64,000 bases of DNA from Henricia sp. BOLD:AAB3569 (Eukaryota; Echinodermata; Asteroidea; Spinulosida; Echinasteridae). The position numbers and the translations under genes were made by a program. This document shows positions 1 to 12,400 of this stretch, piece by piece. Within the stretch, counting starts at the first letter, position 1, and each line of letters opens with the position of its first letter. Under the pieces are notes generated by a model. It had not been told where the DNA came from and did not search any database. It saw nothing but the letters and a program-made list of their open reading frames with translations. The stretch spans positions 1-64,000 of the forward strand of contig JBBELK010000308.1 of NCBI GenBank assembly GCA_037783545.1. Reading direction: 5' to 3'.

Positions 1-3000
1 GCTCATCCAGGGAATCAAATGTGAAATTTTGAAAATTATATATTTTTGGCAAAAATTTCCGTTTTTCTTAGAAATTTAACTTGGAAACTGCTGAAGTAGG
101 TGCCAATGGGCTAAATATTCGTTAGGAGGCATTTCTGAGACATTTTCAAAAAAGTCAATTTTGGGCCAATTTTGATAAAAATGGCTGGACTAACCCCTTG
201 TGATTTTTTTCATTTTTGGCCAAAAATGTTTAGATTTAGATTTTGTTCAATATTGCAGGAAACGTTGCTTAGAATCCATAGATGATATTCCTTGAATTTG
301 ACCTTGACTGCTCATCCAGGGAATCAAATATGAAATTTTGAAAATGATATATTTTTGGCCAAAATTTCCGTTTTTCTTAGAAATTTAACTTGGAAACTGC
401 TGAAGTAGGTGCCAAATGGGCTAAATATTCGTTAGGAGGCATTTCTGAGACATTTTCAAAAAAGTCAATTTTGGGCAAATTTTGATAAAAATGGCTGGAC
501 TAACCCCTTGTGATTTTTTTAATTTTTGGCCAAAAATGTTTAGATTTAGATTTTGTTCAATATTGCAGGAAACGTTGCTTAGAATTCATAGATGATATTC
601 CTTGAATTTGACCTTGACTGCTCATCCAGGGAATAAAATATGAAATTTTGAAAATTATATATTTTTGGCCAAAATTTCTGTTTTTCTTAGAAATTTAACT
701 TGGAAACTGCTGAAGTAGGTGCCAAATGGGCTAAATATCCGTTAGGAGGCATTTCTGAGACATTTTCAAAAAAGTCAATTTTGGGCCAATTTTGATAAAA
801 ATGGCTGGACTAACCCCTTGAGATTTTTTTCATTTTTGGCCAAAAACGTTTAGATTTAGATTTTGTTCAATATTGCAGGAAACGTTGCTGAGAATTCATA
901 GATGATATTCCTTGAATTTGACCTTGACTGCTCATCCACGGAATAAAATATGAAATTTTGAAAATTATATATTTTTGGCCAAAATTTCAGTTTTTCTTAG
1001 AAATTTAACTTGGAAACTGCTGAAGTAGGTGCCAAATGGGCTAAATATTCGTTAGGAGGCATTTCTGAGACATTTTCAAAAAAGTCAATTTTGGGCCAAT
1101 TTTGATAAAAATGGCTGGACTAACCCCTTGTGATTTGTTTTTAATTTTTGGCCAAAAATGTTTAGATTTAGATTTTGTTCAATATTGCAGGAAACGTTGC
1201 TTAGAATCCATAGATGATATTCCTTGAATTTGACCTTGACTGCTCATCCAGGGAATAAAATATGAAATTTTGAAAATTATATATTTCCGTTTTTCTTAGA
1301 AATTTAACTTGGAAACTGCTGAAGTAGGTGCCAAATGGGCTAAATATTCGTTAGGAGGCATTTCTGAGACATTTTCAAAAAAGTCAATTTTGGGCCAATT
1401 TTGATAAAAATGGCTGGACTAACCCCTTGTGATTTTTTTAATTTTTGGCCAAAAATGTTTAGATTTAGATTTTGTTCAATATTGCAGGAAACGTTGCTTA
1501 GAATCCATAGATGATATTCCTTGAATTTGACCTTGACTGCTCATCCAGGGAATAAAATATGAAATTTTGAAAATTATATATTTTTGGCCAAAATTTCTGT
1601 TTTTCTTAGAAATATAACTTGGAAACTGCTAAAGTAGGTGCCAAATGGGCTAAATATTCGTTAGGAGGCATTTCTGAGACATTTTCAAAAAAGTCAATTT
1701 TGGGCCAATTTTGATAAAAATGGCTGGACTAACAACCCGTTGTGATTTTTTTAATTTTTGGCCAAAAATGTTTAGATTTAGATTTTGTTCAATATTGCAG
1801 CAAACGTTGCTTAGAATCCATAGATGATATTCCTTGAATTTGACCTTGACTGCTCATCCAGGGAATCAAATGTGAAATTTTGAAAATTATATATTTTTGG
1901 CCAAAATTTCCGTTTTTCTTAGAAATTTAACTTGGAAACTGCTGAAGTAGGTGCCAAATGGGCTAAATATTCGTTAGGAGGCATTTCTGAGACATTTTCA
2001 AAAAAGTCAATTTTGGGCCAATTTTGATAAAAATGGCTGGACTAACCCCTTGTAATTTTTTTAATTTTTGGCCAAAAATGTTTAGATTTTGATTTTGTTC
2101 AATATTGCAGGAAACGTTGCTTAGAATCCATAGATGATATTCCTTGAATTTGACCTTGACTGCTCATCCAGGGAATCAAATATGAAATTTTGAAAATTAT
2201 ATATTTTTGGCCAAAATTTCCGTTTTTCTTAGAAATTTAACTTGGAAACTGCTGAAGTAGGTGCCAAATGGGCTAAATATTCGTTAGGAGGCATTTCTGA
2301 GACATTTTCAAAAAAGTCAATTTTGGGCAAATTTTGATAAAAATGGCTGGACTAACCCCTTGTGATTTTTTTAATTTTTGGCCAAAAATGTTTAGATTTA
2401 GATTTTGTTCAATATTGCAGGAAACGTTGCTTAGAATTCATAGATGATATTCCTTGAATTTGACCTTGACTGCTCATCCAGGGAATAAAATATGAAATTT
2501 TGAAAATTATATATTTTTGGCCAAAATTTCTGTTTTTCTTAGAAATTTAACTTGGAAACTGCTGAAGTAGGTGCCAAATGGGCTAAATATTCGTTAGGAG
2601 GCATTTCTGAGACATTTTCAAAAAAGTAAATTTTGGGCCAATTTTGATAAAAATGGCTGGACTAACCCCTTGTGATTTTTTTCATTTTTGGCCAAAAATG
2701 TTTAGATTTAGATTTTGTTCAATATTGCAGGAAACGTTGCTTAGAATTCATAGATGATATTCCTTGAATTTGACCTTGACTGCTCATCCAGGGAATAAAA
2801 TATGAAATTTTGAAAATTATATATTTTTGGCCAAAATTTCTGTTTTTCTTAGAAATTTAACTTGGAAACTGCTGAAGTAGGTGCCAAATGGGCTAAATAT
2901 TCGTTAGGAGGCATTTCTGAGACATTTTCAAAAAAGTAAATTTTGGGCCAATTTTGATAAAAATGGCTGGACTAACCCCTTGTGATTTATTTCATTTTTG

Positions 3001-6000
3001 GCCAAAAATGTTTAGATTTAGATTTTGTTCAATATTGCAGCAAACGTTGCTTAGAATCCATAGATGATATTCCTTGAATTTGACCTTGACTGCTCATCCA
3101 CGGAATCAAATATGAAATTTTGAAAATTATATATTTTTGGCCAAAATTTCCGTTTTTCTTAGAAATTTAACTTGGAAACTGCTGAAGTAGGTGCCAAATG
3201 GGCTAAATATCCGTTAGGAGGCATTTCGGAGACATTTTCAAAAAAGCAAATTTTGGGCCAATTTTGATAAAAATGGCTGGACTAACCCCTTGTGATTTTT
3301 TTAATTTTTGGCCAAAAATGTTTAGATTTAGATTTCGTTAAATCTTGCAGGAAACGTTGCTTAGAATTCATAGATGATATTCCTTGAATTTGACCTTGAC
3401 TGCTCATCCAGGGAATAAAATATGAAATTTTGAAAATTATATATTTTTGGCCAAAATTTCCGTTTTTCTTAGAAATATAACTTGGAAACTGCTGAAGTAG
3501 GTGCCAAATGGGCTAAATATTCGTTAGGAGGCATTTCTGAGACATTTTCAAAAAAGTCAATTTTGGGCCAATTTTGATAAAAATGGCTGGACCCTTGTGA
3601 TTTTTTTTTTATTTTTGGCCAAAAATGTTTAGATTTAGATTTCGTTAAATCTTGCAGGAAACGTTGCTTAGAATTCATAGATGATATTCCTTGAATTTGA
3701 CCTTGACTGCTCATCCACGGAATAAAATATGAAATTTTGAAAATTATATATTTTTGGCCAAAATTTCTGTTTTTCTTAGAAATTTAACTTGGAAACTGCT
3801 GAAGTAGGTGCCAAATGGGCTAAATATTCGTTAGGAGGCATTTCTGAGACATTTTCAAAAAAGTAAATTTTGGGCCAATTTTGATAAAAATGGCTGGACT
3901 AACCCCTTGTGATTTATTTCATTTTTGGCCAAAAATGTTTAGATTTAGATTTTGTTCAATATTGCAGCAAACGTTGCTTAGAATCCATAGATGATATTCC
4001 TTGAATTTGACCTTGACTGCTCATCCACGGAATCAAATATGAAATTTTGAAAATTATATATTTTTGGCCAAAATTTCCGTTTTTCTTAGAAATTTAACTT
4101 GGAAACTGCTGAAGTAGGTGCCAAATGGGCTAAATATCCGTTAGGAGGCATTTCGGAGACATTTTCAAAAAAGCAAATTTTGGGCCAATTTTGATAAAAA
4201 TGGCTGGACTAACCCCTTGTGATTTTTTAAATTTTTGGCCAAAAATGTTTAGATTTAGATTTCGTTAAATCTTGCAGGAAACGTTGCTTAGAATTCATAG
4301 ATGATATTCCTTGAATTTGACCTTGACTGCTCATCCAGGGAATAAAATATGAAATTTTGAAAATTATATATTTTTGGCCAAAATTTCCGTTTTTCTTAGA
4401 AATATAACTTGGAAACTGCTGAAGTAGGTGCCAAATGGGCTAAATATTCGTTAGGAGGCATTTCTGAGACATTTTCAAAAAAGTCAATTTTGGGCCAATT
4501 TTGATAAAAATGGCTGGACCCTTGTGATTTTTTTTTTATTTTTGGCCAAAAATGTTTAGATTTAGATTTCGTTAAATCTTGCAGGAAACGTTGCTTAGAA
4601 TTCATAGATGATATTCCTTGAATTTGACCTTGACTGCTCATCCACGGAATAAAATATGAAATTTTGAAAATTATATATTTTTGGCCAAAATTTCCGTTTT
4701 TCTTAGAAATTTAACTTGGAAACTGCTGAAGTAGGTGCCAAATGGGCTAAATATTCGTTAGGAGGCATTTCTGAGACATTTTCAAAAAAGTCAATTTTGG
4801 GCAAATTTTGATAAAAATGGCTGGACTAACCCCTTGTGATTTTTTTAATTTTTGGCCAAAAATGTTTAGATTTAGATTTTGTTCAATATTGCAGGAAACG
4901 TTGCTTAGAATTCATAGATGATATTCCTTGAATTTGACCTTGACTGCTCATCCAGGGAATAAAATATGAAATTTTGAAAATTATATATTTTTGGCCAAAA
5001 TTTCTGTTTTTCTTAGAAATTTAACTTGGAAACTGCTGAAGTAGGTGCCAAATGGGCTAAATATTCGTTAGGAGGCATTTCTGAGACATTTTCAAAAAAG
5101 TAAATTTTGGGCCAATTTTGATAAAAATGGCTGGACTAACCCCTTGTGATTTTTTTCATTTTTGGCCAAAAATGTTTAGATTTAGATTTTGTTCAATATT
5201 GCAGGAAACGTTGCTTAGAATTCATAGATGATATTCCTTGAATTTGACCTTGACTGCTCATCCAGGGAATAAAATATGAAATTTTGAAAATTATATATTT
5301 TTGGCCAAAATTTCCGTTTTTCTTAGAAATATAACTTGGAAACTGCTGAAGTAGGTGCCAAATGGGCTAAATATTCGTTAGGAGGCATTTCTGAGACATT
5401 TTCAAAAAAGTCAATTTTGGGCCAATTTTGATAAAAATGGCTGGACCCTTGTGATTTTTTTTTTATTTTTGGCCAAAAATGTTTAGATTTAGATTTCGTT
5501 AAATCTTGCAGGAAACGTTGCTTAGAATTCATAGATGATATTCCTTGAATTTGACCTTGACTGCTCATCCACGGAATAAAATATGAAATTTTGAAAATTA
5601 TATATTTTTGGCCAAAATTTCCGTTTTTCTTAGAAATTTAACTTGGAAACTGCTGAAGTAGGTGCCAAATGGGCTAAATATTCGTTAGGAGGCATTTCTG
5701 AGACATTTTCAAAAAAGTCAATTTTGGGCCAATTTTAATAAAAATGGCTGATTTTTTTCATTTTTGGCCAAAAATGTTTAGATTTTGATTTTGTTCAATA
5801 TTGCAGGAAACGTTGCTTAGAATCCATAGATGATATTCCTTGAATTTGACCTTGACTGCTCATCCACGGAATAAAATATGAAATTTTGAAAATTATATAT
5901 TTTTGGCCAAAATTTCCGTTTTTCTTAGAAATTTAACTTGGAAACTGCTGAAGTAGGTGCCAAATGGGCTAAATATTCGTTAGGAGGCATTTCTGAGACA

Positions 6001-7717
6001 TTTTCAAAAAAGTCAATTTTGGGCCAATTTTGATAAAAATGGCTGGACTAACCCCTTGTGATTTTTTTCATTTTTGGCCAAAAATGTTTAGATTTAGATT
6101 TTGTTCAATATTGCAGGAAACGTTGCTTAGAATCCATAGATGATATTCCTTGAATTTGACCTTGACTGCTCATCCAGGGAATAAAATATGAAATTTTGAA
6201 AATTATATATTTTTGGCAACAATTTCCGTTTTTCTTAGAAATTTAACTTGGAAACTGCTGAAGTAGGTGCCAAATGGGCTAAATATTCGTTAGGAGGCAT
6301 TTCTGAGACATTTTCAAAAAAGTCAATTTTGGGCCAATTTTGATAAAAATGGCTGGACTAACCCCTTGTGATTTTTTTCATTTTTGGCCAAAAATGTTTA
6401 GATTTAGATTTTGTTCAATATTGCAGGAAACGTTGCTTAGAATTCATAGATGATATTCCTTGAATTTGACCTTGACTGCTCATCCAGGGAATAAAATATG
6501 AAATTTTGAAAATTATATATTTTTGGCCAAAATTTCCGTTTTTCTTAGAAATATAACTTGGAAACTGCTGAAGTAGGTGCCAAATGGGCTAAATATTCGT
6601 TAGGAGGCATTTCTGAGACATTTTCAAAAATGTCAATTTTGGGCCAATTTTGATAAAAATTGCTGGACTAACCCCTTGTGATTTTTTAAATTTTTGGCCA
6701 AAAATGTTTAGATTTAGATTTTGTTCAATATTGCAGGAAACGTTGCTTAGAATCCATAGATGATATTCCTTGAATTTTACCTTGACTGCTCATCCAGGGA
6801 ATAAAATATGAAATTTTGAAAATTATATATTTTTGGCCAAAATTTCCGTTTTTCTTAGAAATATAACTTGGAAACTGCTGAAGTAGGTGCCAAATGGGCT
6901 AAATATTCGTTAGGAGGCATTTCTGAGACATTTTCAAAAAAGTCAATTTTGGGCCAATTTTGATAAAAATGGCTGGACTAACCCCTTGTGATTTTTTAAA
7001 TTTTTGGCCAAAAATGTTTAGATTTAGATTTTGTTCAATATTGCAGGAAACGTTGCTTAGAATCCATAGATGATATTCCTTGAATTTTACCTTGACTGCT
7101 CATCCAGGGAATAAAATATGAAATTTTGAAAATTATATATTTTTGGCCAAAATTTCCGTTTTTCTTAGAAATATAACTTGGAAACTGCTGAAGTAGGTGC
7201 CAAATGGGCTAAATATTCGTTAGGAGGCATTTCTGAGACATTTTCAAAAATGTCAATTTTGGGCCAATTTTGATAAAAATGGCTGGACTAACCCCTTGTG
7301 ATTTTTTAAATTTTTGGCCAAAAATGTTTAGATTTAGATTTTGTTCAATATTGCAGGAAACGTTGCTTAGAATCCATAGATGATATTCCTTGAATTTTAC
7401 CTTGACTGCTCATCCAGGGAATAAAATATGAAATTTTGAAAATTATATATTTTTGGCCAAAATTTCCGTTTTTCTTAGAAATATAACTTGGAAACTGCTG
7501 AAGTAGGTGCCAAATGGGCTAAATATTCGTTAGGAGGCATTTCTGAGACATTTTCAAAAATGTCAATTTTGGGCCAATTTTGATAAAAATGGCTGGACTA
7601 ACCCCTTGTGATTTTTTTCCTTTGTGGCCAAAAATGTTATGATTCAGATTTTCCTAAATATTCCAGGAAATGTTGCTTAGACCCAATAGATGATATTCCT
7701 TGAATTTGACCTTGACT
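1..7717. repeat. ~310-bp satellite array, about 25 monomers
   Basis: Head-to-tail monomers begin with GCTCATCCA at 1, 310, 620, 930, 1242, 1539, 1852, 2162, 2472, 2782, 3092, 3402, 3709, 4019, 4329, 4636, 4946, 5256, 5563, 5858, 6168, 6478, 6788, 7098 and 7408. Most are 310 bp. Those at 1242 and 5563 are about 15 bp short, and those at 3402, 4329 and 5256 are 307 bp. Monomers are A/T-rich and differ at only a few percent of sites. Each holds GGCC-centred palindromes of the form TTTTGGCCAAAA. The array starts before the window. The 81-codon minus-strand ORFs that recur in it are by-products of three 307-bp monomers, not genes. Confidence 0.97.
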
Positions 7718-8075
7718 GCTCACCCAGACAATGAAATATGAAATTTTGAAAAACGGCCTCATCTTTTGTTAGGAATCATTTCTGAGACATTTTCAAAAAA
7801 AGTGAATTTTGGCAATTTTTGACAAAAAACGCTGGACTAACCTCTTATAATATTTTATAATTTTTGGCCCAAAATGTTATGATTCACATTTTCCAAAAAA
7901 ATCCAGGAAATGTTGCTTAGACCCAATAGATGATATTCCTTGAATTTGACCTTGACTGCTCACCCAGACAATGAAATATGAAATTTAAAAAAATTCAGAT
8001 TTTGAGGAAAAAAGGTAATTTTTTTGGCCCAAATTTTCATTTTTCATAGAAACTAGCTTAGAAAATTGCCGAGAT
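7718..8075. repeat. Decayed edge of the satellite
   Basis: After 7718 the satellite becomes strongly diverged. Recognisable blocks such as TGATATTCCTTGAATTTGAC and AATGAAATATGAAATTT recur at 7718 and 7958, only 240 bp apart. This fits old, internally deleted monomers at the array boundary that have escaped homogenisation. Repeat similarity is lost by about 8075. Confidence 0.85.
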
Positions 8076-8681
8076 AGCGCCCTTTTTCTCTCATCTCAAG
8101 TTTGGTTGTTTCATTTCAATGGTAATCAGGTACCATACCAGAAATATTGTGTTCGTCTCTTAGGCAAGCAATCAAGCTCAAAGTCGGGAAATATCTCTTT
8201 GGGTAATAATATTGTCAGATTCCTACGTATAGGGACTCCTCTTAAAAGAAATACGGACACTCGAAAAATAGCACTTTTTTAGAATATTATTGTTTCTTTT
8301 TTTCTTATAAGATAATATTTTAACAAAATGAAATTCACTGATTTATATATGATTTAGTCTTTTACAGTGCAGAAAATATAGCGAAAATATACAATGAAGT
8401 GATTTAATCCTGAGAAGAATATCGACGAAAAAGCGAATAAATTCAATTTTTCAAGGAATATATCGATAGTATAAGGCAATATTCGTTATCAGGCTAATTT
8501 ACATTCAGGTATTGATTACTATTTTTCATGGCATGCAACATTTAGTAAAGAAAAGACTTACTGTACACTTTGTACACAATCAACGAAGCCTATAATGTGG
8601 AGTATACAAATTACATCGTAGCTATGTACATGTACATGCATCTCCTAAATAAATTACAAGTAAGCGTAGCTGAAATGATAT
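8076..8681. other. Unique-looking A/T-rich spacer
   Basis: This is the spacer between the satellite and the first foldback element. I see no coding region, RNA gene or repeat here. Confidence 0.5.
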
Positions 8682-8840
8682 ACTCAGTATAGACCGTATC
8701 GAATAGCCGCCATCTTGTGGGAGTTTCTTTGTTCCTTGAGGACATGTATGGTTGCACATATTGTGCTTACATTGTTGAACCTGTTCAAGTAACAAAAGGT
8801 GCCCCACAAGATGGCAGCTATTCGATACAGTCCATAGTAG
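8682..8840. mobile_element. Small foldback (MITE-like) element
   Basis: The arm at 8691-8721 (AGACCGTATCGAATAGCC...) is the reverse complement of 8802-8833, with a few mismatches and an ~80-bp loop. The similarity extends a little further outward on both sides. Overlapping short ORFs on both strands are a consequence of the palindrome. Confidence 0.7.
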
Positions 8841-9007
8841 AAAAAAATCAGCCATTTTGCTCTTGGCAAAACAACTGTTCACCGGTCCACAAGATCGCCT
8901 GCAATTCATTAATCTACTAACAAATATATGTACGACTTGTAAATTAAAGTTAAAACGACATGATGACGTCATTCTTTATTTCCATGTGCTATAAAGTACT
9001 AAAGTGA

Positions 9008-9135
9008 AAACGTCACCCTTTGTGTTGCCATGGTTACTGGGTCTACACTAAAACCAGTGAACTGTTTCCCTGTGCTTTACCAATGGGCGTTCAAGATTAC
9101 CAGTGAATGTTTAGACCCAATTACATGTACATGTA
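9008..9135. repeat. Dispersed repeat, copy 1 (other copy near 25968)
   Basis: The block around ACACTAAAACCAGTGAACTG and GAATGTTTAGACCCA is repeated at about 25968-26095 with the same order and moderate divergence. The family is unknown. Confidence 0.7.
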
Positions 9136-9369
9136 CCATGATGGCAAGAGACATCACAATATAATGATTATTGATATTTCCTATAGAAAAACGCACCTGT
9201 TTAATATTATGCGTTAGATCTATTCTCCTTACGTGTCCATAATACGAGGTCCTCTGTTCGACCCAACTGGTACATCGGTCCCAACTTAGTATTGAAAGGG
9301 CACAGCCCATTATCGAGAACGTCCACACATTATAAGATGGGACAGAATTCCTAAATGGGCGTAACATCG

Positions 9370-9477
9370 CTACATGCTGTTCTCTGCCTCTTTTTCAAGG
9401 TCGCTTTCCAGTTTTTCTGGCTTTTCGGGAGCCCGACTGGTTCCGATAACACAGCAGACCAAGATGAGAGAAATGAT
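9370..9477 (-). CDS. Tetraspanin A exon 7 (terminal)
   Basis: It encodes the end of TM4 (IISLILVCCVIG, with a juxtamembrane CC suited to palmitoylation) and a charged tail ending ENSM, then TAG. The acceptor is TTTCCAACCCAG. A possible AATAAA on the minus strand lies near 8973-8978, which would give a 3' UTR of about 400 bp; that assignment is tentative. Confidence 0.92.
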   Translation of the reverse strand: MISLILVCCVIGTSRAPEKPEKLESDLEKEAENSM

Positions 9478-12400
9478 CTGGGTTGGAAAGGGGAAATTAT
9501 TATTAATACATATTTGAAACGGGAACAACAACGTCACATAACTAAAGAGTATGTTGATAAACTGCCTTGTAGAAAAATTCAGCCACATATATGCAGTAAT
9601 ACTTCAGAAAACCTGAAAACCCCATGCATGTTTTTTTGTGTTGAATGAATGGTATAACAAAATTGTCTGCAGACAATTTTTTAAAAAGCACCTTCAGTTG
9701 ACAATTTCTCCCACAAAGGTACCATTTTACACGGTAGAATCATGCAGTGTTTGTTACCATTGCTATCAACACTTTTTGTCGGGTTTTAAGTTAAATTCTG
9801 GGTAACTGCGAATGATGTATTGGGCTTTAAGTATAATAATTGTTAGTAAGATGTTGGCTTAAGCAAATTTCTTAATCAAAATCGGTATTCGATTCATCGG
9901 TGGCCAAGTTTTCTTTTTACTAGGTAGAACACATGATTGGTTACCGTTACAAATAATGTTATCTCCCTGTGTGATTGAATATATGCATGATTAAAACCAA
10001 CCTGAGCAAAAACCAGCTCCGTACTTCGTCTAACTGTTGAGAAAACAGTCAAAAAAAGCTTTCCAGTCACTTCGCCCTGAACCACTTCGCCCTGAACGAC
10101 GGCCTGTGTACGAAGTGATTTGGGGGCGAAGTGGTGTTTGGGCAAAGTGGCTTTTGGGTGAAGTGGTCCAGGGCGAAGTGGTCCAGGGCGAAGTGGTTCA
10201 GGAGAAGTGGTTTTGAGGCAAAATGAATTTTCGTCTCATGAGACGAAAATTAATTGTATTACTCATTTCTCAAAGAATATAGCACTTCAGACAAAACCAT
10301 TTCAGGTGACGTTTTTTGCCATCATCATGTTTATATTGCGTAAGTTATGTGTAAATCTGTGAACATTTCTGATTTTCGAGATACCAATCATGTGTTCTAC
10401 CTTTAAACAGAAGTATATACGTATATTTTGGTATTCAAATTTTGTTTAACTTTGAGAAAACAGGGTAGCACACCAATCGCAAAGCATGGTAGCCAATCAC
10501 GCAAACAATTATATGAATTATTCATGACCTCATGCATACCTCCAATAAAACCATAATAAAGGAGATCATTCCCAGCATAGTCAAGTTGTCTACCTGAAAT
10601 TTAGCGATGATGTCACCACACCCCTGAAATTGAAACAAAATAATATAAATTGAAAATAAAAATATAAATAACACTCAAAATTCTCGATCTCGAATTCCGA
10701 ATATTCGGATTATGAAATATCGAATATTCGAATAGCGAGGTTGTGCATGGAAGAACAATGACTTCCTCGCATTGTTGCTATGTACGCACTGCATGCCTAT
10801 TTTACGTTAGTTAACCCACCCGAAAATTGCGCGACATGTCCAGTTGTCTATTTTCGCGACCATAACTAGAAACATGTTTTTGACGTATTATTTCTCGTTC
10901 AACCAATGAACGACTCCGGTTGCCAACTACCAAAGCTGGCCATTGTTGAATCCGCATTTACGTCAGAAACATGTCTCTGGTCGTGCTCGCAAAAATATGC
11001 CCCAGAAAACAATTTTTGTCAGACAAATCTTACCTGTGAAAACACCAGGCTAGGGTTCGCTGGTACTCCGGGCAAACCGCTGTTACAGCCTGTTTGTTTC
11101 TTTGGTAAGCAGCAGGTTAAAGGCACAGCAATTAGCTCGTTTCCCGGCAGTTTGGAGAAATAGCTGTTGTTCCAGTCGCCCGGGCCCTCTTCTCCACAAC
11201 ATTTTTCCTGAAAATACCAGTGATGACGTCATCAAAAATGGGCGTAAAGCCAGAATTATAAAAAAAAATAGTTCCTTTTCTGTTCACTTAATATAAACGT
11301 TAAGCAACAGGGGCCAATTTCATAAAGCAGTTTAGCAGAAATTTTTGCTTAATCAAAAATTTGTTTGCTTTATAAAAATGTGTTAATAGTCAAAATTGCA
11401 TGTCAATTCGTGTTGTTCACAAGAATATCTGCTATTCTTGCTAAGAACACAAGTTGACATAAACATTTGACTTTTAACCCATTTTTATAAAGCAAACAAA
11501 TTTTTGATTAAGCAAAGTTTTTTGCTAAACGGCTTTATGAAATTGGCCCCAGGCCAACACGGTTTATTTCCTATGGCCCCGTCTGGTACCCTGAGTCTCT
11601 AATAGAGAACCACACATGCAACAAAGCATGACGTCATCATGTTGCTATTATTAGCTATAAATGCCCCCAGGTTCGCCTCGGGCAGTTATCCAACCATGCA
11701 TTTATTCCTGTATTAAAAATCAGTTATCAAGTCGTTTTAAAGACCCAGTGTACATTTGCATTTTTGGGGGTTCCATAAAGGAGTGTGACCAGATTTTTCA
11801 AAAAAATTGATTTCGTTCTAACCTAACAATTATGTAAAATACCTCCCCATGTGAAGAAAACAGGTAATTTGCAATACCCAATTAGTTTACTAAACTTATA
11901 CACAAAAACCCATTGTATGTATGTGGCTGAAATTTCTACAAGGTAGTTTAATATTAACACTGTTCTTTAGTTATGTAATGCTGCTGTTCCCGTTTTCTAA
12001 AGTTTTCCAATCATGTAATCTATGTTTAATCACCTGTTGTTATTATTATTATTATTATTATTTATTCGGCCAATACATAAAAAAAACCAAGCACACACAA
12101 ATTACATGCAGTGAACAATAAACAAAAGTTACAGAGAAAGCGCAAATTACGATGTAATACTGAATAATGCAAAGAAAAATAGACAGGAGTGAACTAGGAC
12201 AAAACAGTCCAAGCCGGCCAGGGTTACACTCCTTTAGCAGTGCTTTGCGCGCGCCACTTTAGTTTGCCCGCTCCAACCACTGCTAAACTTCGCCGCATAT
12301 CCTGCGAAGCCAATCAGCACACCGCTTACAAAATCGTTAGGATTGTTGCATGGATAGCCAATCACAATCGGGTATCGCGCCGCGCCTCCTAACGTCATGC

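Noticed and set aside
3469-5568. Three identical 81-aa minus ORFs
   Set aside because: They are copies of the same satellite monomer variant at 927-bp intervals, with no start context, domain or splice logic.
8622-8972. 116-aa minus ORF as a gene
   Set aside because: It runs through a foldback element and shows no domain.
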